Part shown: piece after piece, positions 6,427 through 9,170 of the stretch
How positions within the stretch are numbered: the first letter of the stretch is position 1
Layout of the letters: each line of letters begins with the position of its first letter
Source: an uncultured Candidatus Melainabacteria bacterium
Lineage (GTDB): Bacteria > Cyanobacteriota > Vampirovibrionia > Gastranaerophilales > Gastranaerophilaceae
Assembly: GCA_934773085.1 (NCBI GenBank)
Contig: CAKVMU010000054.1
Span: forward strand, 1 to 9,170
Direction of reading: 5' to 3'
DNA length: 9,170 bases
Translations under genes and position numbers: made by a program
The notes under the pieces: model-generated
What the model was told of the DNA's origin: nothing
The model's input: only the letters and a program-made list of their open reading frames with translations
Databases searched by the model: none

Positions 6427-6622
6427 TGTAGAAAACTATCTGAAACTATTATAAAACAAAGCTTTCAACATGTTCAAAAAAATGTAGAAAACTGTAGAAA
6501 ACTTTAAAGTTTTGAACATTTATGAACATGCCCAAAAATAAAATGTAGAAAAATGTTTATAACTGTCAAAAAATGTCAATAACTTATCGAGTTTTCTACA
6601 TACTTATAAACATGTTTAAAAA
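6427..6622. other. Array of 13 TGTNNAWAA sites, candidate replication origin or assembly site
   Basis: Plus-strand copies start at 6427, 6471, 6483, 6493, 6544, 6554, 6564, 6574 and 6613. Minus-strand copies lie at 6510-6518, 6520-6528, 6592-6600 and 6604-6612. Four follow one another at exact 10-bp steps (6544-6583). Other pairs (6483/6493, 6510/6520) have the same step, and 6604-6612 abuts 6613-6621 head to head. The commonest version is TGTAGAAAA (five copies). The form resembles the DnaA box TGTGGAWAA, but base 4 is never G. With the A/T tract to the left and genes diverging on both sides, this could be an origin. Alternatives are a plasmid-type iteron region, a partition site, or a regulatory array. 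There is no open reading frame through it. Confidence 0.5.
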
Positions 6623-6633
6623 CAAATTTATAA

Positions 6634-6658
6634 TGCGGTAAATTTTTTATTTACCACA
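6634..6658. repeat. Degenerate copy of the GATGCGGTAAATC palindrome
   Basis: TGCGGTAAAT (6634-6643), TTTTT, ATTTACCACA (6649-6658) is a stem with one mismatch, followed by TCTTACA. It matches the family at 8468-8501 and 9033-9066, where the arm is followed by TCCTACA. It lies directly right of the TGTNNAWAA array. Confidence 0.55.
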
Positions 6659-6821
6659 TCTTACAAAAATATAAGAGTTCCAATCAAAAAAAATTAGCCT
6701 CAAATACTTTCTACTATTGAGATTAATCACTCTCAATCAGTTCAAATATATTGATTCTATTAAAACTTGGGTTTAGATGTAAAAATGTTGTAACAATCCC
6801 TTCTGAAAAAATAAAAATGCG
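6659..6821. other. Spacer with a small inverted repeat
   Basis: The spacer between the palindrome and the promoter of the 6910 gene holds no gene. A perfect 7-bp inverted repeat ATTGAGA/TCTCAAT with 8-bp spacing lies at 6716-6737, around GATTAATC, and could be an operator. No other structure was seen. Confidence 0.4.
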
Positions 6822-6909
6822 TATAATAAGAACATACAACAGAACAACCCCGATGTCCGAAGAGTTTTCGGGCTATAAACGGTGCTGTAAAAATAAGAAA
6901 GGAGATTAA
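6822..6909 (+). promoter_or_regulatory. Promoter -10 and structured leader of the 6910 gene
   Basis: TATAAT lies at 6822-6827, with no good -35 at the usual distance. The predicted leader of about 76 nt contains the stem GTCCGAA (6855-6861) paired with TTCGGGC (6867-6873, one wobble), and ends in AAGGAGAT, a strong ribosome site seven bases or so before the ATG at 6910. The hairpin is too far from any T-tract to be a terminator. Confidence 0.5.
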
Positions 6910-8007
6910 ATGACAGAAGAGGAACTGAAGTTAATTGAACAAATGGCCAGAAAAGCTGCATTAGCAAGTTTTTTGGGTGCAGAAAACGTAGGTGGAAACC
7001 TGATGGAAACATTATTGGTACAAAAAATTGCAAACGATTTCCAAACTATGTCTAATTTTAAAAAAGACAATACTTTACCAACAAATACAAAACAGATAAT
7101 AGAAAGTATTACCCCACAAACACCGATTCAAAAAGAAAATATCACTCCACAAATCAATGAAGAATTAGAAACCCCGTATACCCTAAAAGGTAAAATATTG
7201 CATTCTGAAAATCCAATTGTTAAAGCAAAAGATAATCTATTAGATAATTTTAAAAAATTTGGAGACAAGTACAAAGGTCTTGGTCCTATTGAAGCTTTGC
7301 AAAAAGCTGCAAGTAAATTTCCTTTTCCAAACACAGAAGCAGAATATTACGGAATTTCTACCAAAATGGCAGATGGAGAAGATATGACCAAAAGAGCCAA
7401 GGAACAAAATACTTTTTACAAACTCAAAGATATAAAAGACCCTGAAATAGCAAAAAATTTGCGTGAAAAAATGGCAAAATCTAAGGGATTGGATATCAAT
7501 AATCCTAATGATTTTGAGGAAATTCAAAACACAAAAGTAGTAGTTCCAAAAGTGGATTCAGATTTATACAAACATGCCAAAAATTCTAAAACGACTAAAC
7601 AGTGGGTAGCAGATAATTATGACAAGTTTGAAAACAAAACAATTGAGAATAAGGATAAACATATTACATATCCTAAAAGCATTGCTTTTCCAGATAAGAG
7701 GGCATTATATCTAACTATTAACAACGCAGATTTGACAACCAGTAAAGTTAATAAGAATAAATCAATGGTGGTTAGTCAGAACGATGTGTATGATTTTAAA
7801 GATATGCAGAAAGAAGATTTAAAAACATTTAATCCTATTAAACTAGTAAAAAATATAGGAAAAAATGTAATAACTAATATTAATAATAAAGCTTTCTCAC
7901 AACAAGAAAAAGGACAGTTAGAACCATATGGTTTATCAATGCCTATATATTACACCCCTGAAGAGATAGAAGAAATTAAGAAAAAGTATCGTAAAAAGCA
8001 TTATTGA
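6910..8007 (+). CDS. Unknown 365-residue protein
   Basis: I do not recognise this protein. Residues 1-47 form amphipathic helices (MTEEELKLIEQMARKAAL...LLVQKIANDF). Residues about 53-90 are a proline- and threonine-rich linker (TPQTPIQKENITPQ). A lysine-rich central part (100-250) is mostly helical. Residues 267-299 look like beta strands (ALYLTINNADLTTS...VVSQNDVYDFKDM). The C-terminus is charged (EEIEEIKKKYRKKHY). There is no signal peptide or membrane span. The strong ribosome site AAGGAGAT supports the start. The modular layout with a flexible linker could suit a structural protein, effector or toxin, but nothing decides. Its last 32 bp overlap the convergent membrane-protein gene. Confidence 0.8.
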   Translation: MTEEELKLIEQMARKAALASFLGAENVGGNLMETLLVQKIANDFQTMSNFKKDNTLPTNTKQIIESITPQTPIQKENITPQINEELETPYTLKGKILHSENPIVKAKDNLLDNFKKFGDKYKGLGPIEALQKAASKFPFPNTEAEYYGISTKMADGEDMTKRAKEQNTFYKLKDIKDPEIAKNLREKMAKSKGLDINNPNDFEEIQNTKVVVPKVDSDLYKHAKNSKTTKQWVADNYDKFENKTIENKDKHITYPKSIAFPDKRALYLTINNADLTTSKVNKNKSMVVSQNDVYDFKDMQKEDLKTFNPIKLVKNIGKNVITNINNKAFSQQEKGQLEPYGLSMPIYYTPEEIEEIKKKYRKKHY

Positions 8008-8422
8008 TTAGGTAACAAATATACAATCCAAAACAAAAAAGAAAAGCGAAAACGCTGTTTACATAAATAACTTCATAAAATTTATTCTTTAATAAAAAGG
8101 AAGACTGCACTTTTATTTGTTGTTTGTTCTTCCATTTTTTTATGAATATTAATCCTGTTACAAATAATGCAAAAAGAACAGCATAAAGATGAGTATAAAG
8201 GTACCAATTCAATGTGTCATGTATGTAATAAACCCATTCAAAAGGTTCTTCGGTTATATCGTTTGTAATAAGCTCATAAACATATCCTAAAAAGTAAATG
8301 TACATTATCAGAAAAGGTATCCAATTATACACTAAAAAACTTCCGACAAAGAATATGTGGAAAAAGTGCCACTGCTTTGTCCATTGAATCCAATTGTTAA
8401 TTTTTTCAATAAATTTTCTCAT
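7976..8422 (-). CDS. Small three-span membrane protein, paralogue A
   Basis: I cannot name this 148-residue protein. It begins MRKFIEKINNWIQWTKQW, a basic amphipathic helix, followed by hydrophobic spans at about 20-50 (possibly one long or two short), 76-95 and 117-140. A charged loop KKWKNKQQIKVQ lies before the last span. The motif SSFLLKNKFYEVIY (about 107-120) is shared in form with the paralogue at 8529. It should sit in the cytoplasmic membrane. The ATG at 8420-8422 has no Shine-Dalgarno sequence, and a near-consensus promoter ends 9 nt upstream, so the mRNA is almost leaderless. Its 3' end overlaps the plus-strand gene by 32 bp. Confidence 0.7.
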   Translation of the reverse strand: MRKFIEKINNWIQWTKQWHFFHIFFVGSFLVYNWIPFLIMYIYFLGYVYELITNDITEEPFEWVYYIHDTLNWYLYTHLYAVLFALFVTGLIFIKKWKNKQQIKVQSSFLLKNKFYEVIYVNSVFAFLFCFGLYICYLINNAFYDTFS

Positions 8423-8431
8423 CGTGAATAA

Positions 8432-8460
8432 ATAATAAATCTTGTTAGTATTTTTGTCAA
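8432..8460 (-). promoter_or_regulatory. Near-consensus promoter of membrane paralogue A
   Basis: A perfect TTGACA (8455-8460), a 17-bp spacer and TATTAT (8432-8437, 5 of 6) lie on the minus strand. Only 9 nt separate the -10 from the ATG at 8422, so the transcript leader would be about 2-3 nt. Confidence 0.75.
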
Positions 8461-8467
8461 CAAGAAT

Positions 8468-8501
8468 GATGTGGTAAATCTTTGATTTACCGCATCCTAC
8501 A
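8468..8501. repeat. GATGTGGTAAATC palindrome
   Basis: GATGTGGTAAATC (8468-8480), TTT, GATTTACCGCATC (8484-8496) is a 13-bp stem with one mismatch, followed by CTACA. It lies just upstream of the promoter of paralogue A and 32 bp after the stop of paralogue B. It belongs to the family also seen at 290-313, 6634-6658 and 9033-9066. Confidence 0.75.
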
Positions 8502-8528
8502 ATTTAAAAAAGAAAAAACGACATTTAT

Positions 8529-8987
8529 TTAAATAAGACTACACAAAAAAGCTAAACAAAAACTCATTGTAACAAAAATGGCTGCAAAGGCATAAATAGC
8601 ATTGTAGACTTTATTATTTAAGAAAAATTCAGAAGACACGTTAAAATTTTGACGTGTCTTTCTAACTTTTAATCGATACAAAAATTCTATCAAAACTGAT
8701 GGAATCAACATTATGTAAACAAATATATTAGCTATAAATGCATTTGTTAACCCAAAATAGATAATGTCGGGAATATCTTGAATTGAACAATTTAATAAAA
8801 AATTTTTTATAAAACTCAAAATGCTGATTATTGAGATGTTTTTGATATCAATAAGTTCAATGCATAACATTATTTTGAAGAAAAAAATTGAAAATAACAA
8901 CAATGTACCTATAAATAACACATGGAAAAAATACCACTGTTTCGTCCATTGAATCCAATTGTTAATTTTTTCAATAAATTTTCTCAT
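8529..8987 (-). CDS. Small three-span membrane protein, paralogue B
   Basis: This 152-residue protein starts with the same 18 residues as paralogue A (MRKFIEKINNWIQWTKQW), which fixes the start at 8985-8987. A longer in-frame reading up to 9131 runs through dispersed repeats and is not credible. Hydrophobic spans lie at about 19-47, 78-103 and 130-150, with a basic loop RLKVRKTRQ before the last. SSEFFLNNKVYNAIY (about 117-131) aligns with SSFLLKNKFYEVIY of paralogue A, while the middle has diverged strongly. A perfect 8-bp inverted repeat AAGACACG/CGTGTCTT (8633-8660) lies inside the gene. Function is unknown; both proteins may share a membrane partner or role. The promoter is nearly identical to that of paralogue A. 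Confidence 0.7.
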   Translation of the reverse strand: MRKFIEKINNWIQWTKQWYFFHVLFIGTLLLFSIFFFKIMLCIELIDIKNISIISILSFIKNFLLNCSIQDIPDIIYFGLTNAFIANIFVYIMLIPSVLIEFLYRLKVRKTRQNFNVSSEFFLNNKVYNAIYAFAAIFVTMSFCLAFLCSLI

Positions 8988-9066
8988 CGTGAATAAATAA
9001 TAAATCTTGCTAGTATTTTTGTCAACAAGAATGATGCGGTAAATCAAAGATTTACCGCATCCTACA
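8923..9066. repeat. 144-bp direct repeat, copy 2
   Basis: This is the partner of 8358-8501 at a 565-bp offset. It holds the 5' coding end and promoter of paralogue B and the perfect palindrome GATGCGGTAAATC-AAA-GATTTACCGCATC (9033-9061). Similarity stops exactly at the outer edge of the palindrome. Confidence 0.85.
8997..9025 (-). promoter_or_regulatory. Near-consensus promoter of membrane paralogue B
   Basis: TTGACA (9020-9025) and TATTAT (8997-9002) are separated by 17 bp, with 9 nt from the -10 to the ATG at 8987. It is identical to the promoter of paralogue A apart from one spacer base. Confidence 0.75.
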
Positions 9067-9170
9067 GCTAAAACCCTCTCCCGCCACTTCGTGCCACCCT
9101 CTCCAAGGAGAGGGGATAACGAACTTTTCAACCTTTCAACTGTTCAACTTAAAAACCGCCAAGCTTGTAG
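9067..9170 (+). repeat. Repeat mosaic at the right end, composite repeat right copy
   Basis: A perfect hairpin CCCTCTCC-AA-GGAGAGGG (9097-9114) is followed by ATAACGAAC, three TTCAACT-like units at 8-bp steps (9127-9149) and CCGCCAAGCTTGTAG up to the window edge. This is the same order as 211-288. Parts also recur inverted near the left end (GTTCGTTAT at 11-19 and CTACAAGCTTGGC at 68-80). No gene is present; the minus-strand reading frame here (PLLGEGG...) is the familiar translation of such repeats. Confidence 0.7.

Larger units (their letters stand above)
8358..8501. repeat. 144-bp direct repeat, copy 1
   Basis: This block matches 8923-9066 without gaps at an offset of 565 bp, with 9 differences in 144 positions and 66 bases in a row identical (8379-8444). 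It spans the first 20 or so codons, the promoter and the palindrome of paralogue A. Three of the differences are the palindrome loop, TTT here and AAA in the other copy. Confidence 0.85.

Noticed and set aside
6427..6622. CRISPR array
   Set aside because: The repeated unit is only 9-10 bp, occurs in both orientations and lacks spacers of uniform length; no cas gene is nearby.
6773..7033. Minus-strand reading frame over the 6910 promoter and 5' end
   Set aside because: It overlaps the leader and start of a well-supported plus-strand gene and has no ribosome site.
8041..8060. Intrinsic terminator AGCG-TTTT-CGCT on the minus strand
   Set aside because: The stem is only 4 bp and it lies inside the coding region of paralogue A; the T-rich run there is explained by phenylalanine codons.
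8988..9131. N-terminal extension of paralogue B by 48 codons (beginning MKSSLSPLLGEGG)
   Set aside because: It runs through two dispersed palindromes and the promoter. The start shared with paralogue A (MRKFIEK) at 8987 explains the gene fully.
68..9170. 13-bp inverted repeats (68-80 and 9158-9170) as ends of a transposon carrying the whole window
   Set aside because: They belong to a repeat family with additional copies and module context, there is no transposase, and core genes such as recA lie between them.

Overview
The window is AT-rich bacterial chromosomal DNA. It contains an intact recA, a comF-type gene, a Fic-domain gene and a zinc-peptidase gene, mixed with small genes I cannot name and with several families of dispersed intergenic palindromes. 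The RecA sequence, the strong A/T bias and the repeat-rich spacers would fit an uncultured gut lineage such as the Gastranaerophilales (non-photosynthetic Cyanobacteria). That placement is inference; a RecA tree would settle it.

Layout. Positions 1-316 are a mosaic of dispersed palindromic repeats with no gene. comF (317-964, minus) follows, with a consensus-like promoter so close to the ATG that its mRNA is probably leaderless. Divergent from it is a two-gene unit of small unknown proteins (1089-1373 and 1389-1628, plus), closed by a terminator at 1639-1667. A class II Fic gene with a C-terminal winged helix (1651-2769, minus) has repeated ACGCA-N5-TGCGT sites over its own promoter, which suggests autoregulation. 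recA (3044-4060, minus) comes next, then a HTH plus coiled-coil protein (4148-4660, minus) and an M2-like (ACE-type) zinc peptidase (4798-6339, minus).

The spacer at 6340-6909 is the most striking part. A 46-bp tract of pure A/T (6355-6400) is followed within 30 bp by 13 copies of TGTNNAWAA (both strands) packed into 6427-6621, many at exact 10-bp steps. The form recalls a DnaA-box array beside a DNA unwinding element, so I propose a candidate replication origin or another large protein-DNA assembly site. The fourth base of the motif is never the G of the usual DnaA box, so the DnaA reading is uncertain.

To the right, a plus-strand gene of unknown function (6910-8007) has a long leader with a hairpin. 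Its last 32 bp overlap a convergent small membrane-protein gene (7976-8422, minus). A paralogue lies upstream of that gene (8529-8987, minus). The two share a nearly identical 144-bp block made of palindrome, perfect TTGACA promoter and first 20 or so codons, while the rest has diverged. The window ends (9033-9170) in a repeat mosaic with the same order of parts as 211-313.

The genes do not form one pathway. RecA and ComF point to recombination and DNA-uptake functions, and the Fic protein to post-translational modification. Recurrent themes are very short or absent 5' leaders and repeat palindromes placed at gene ends and promoters.
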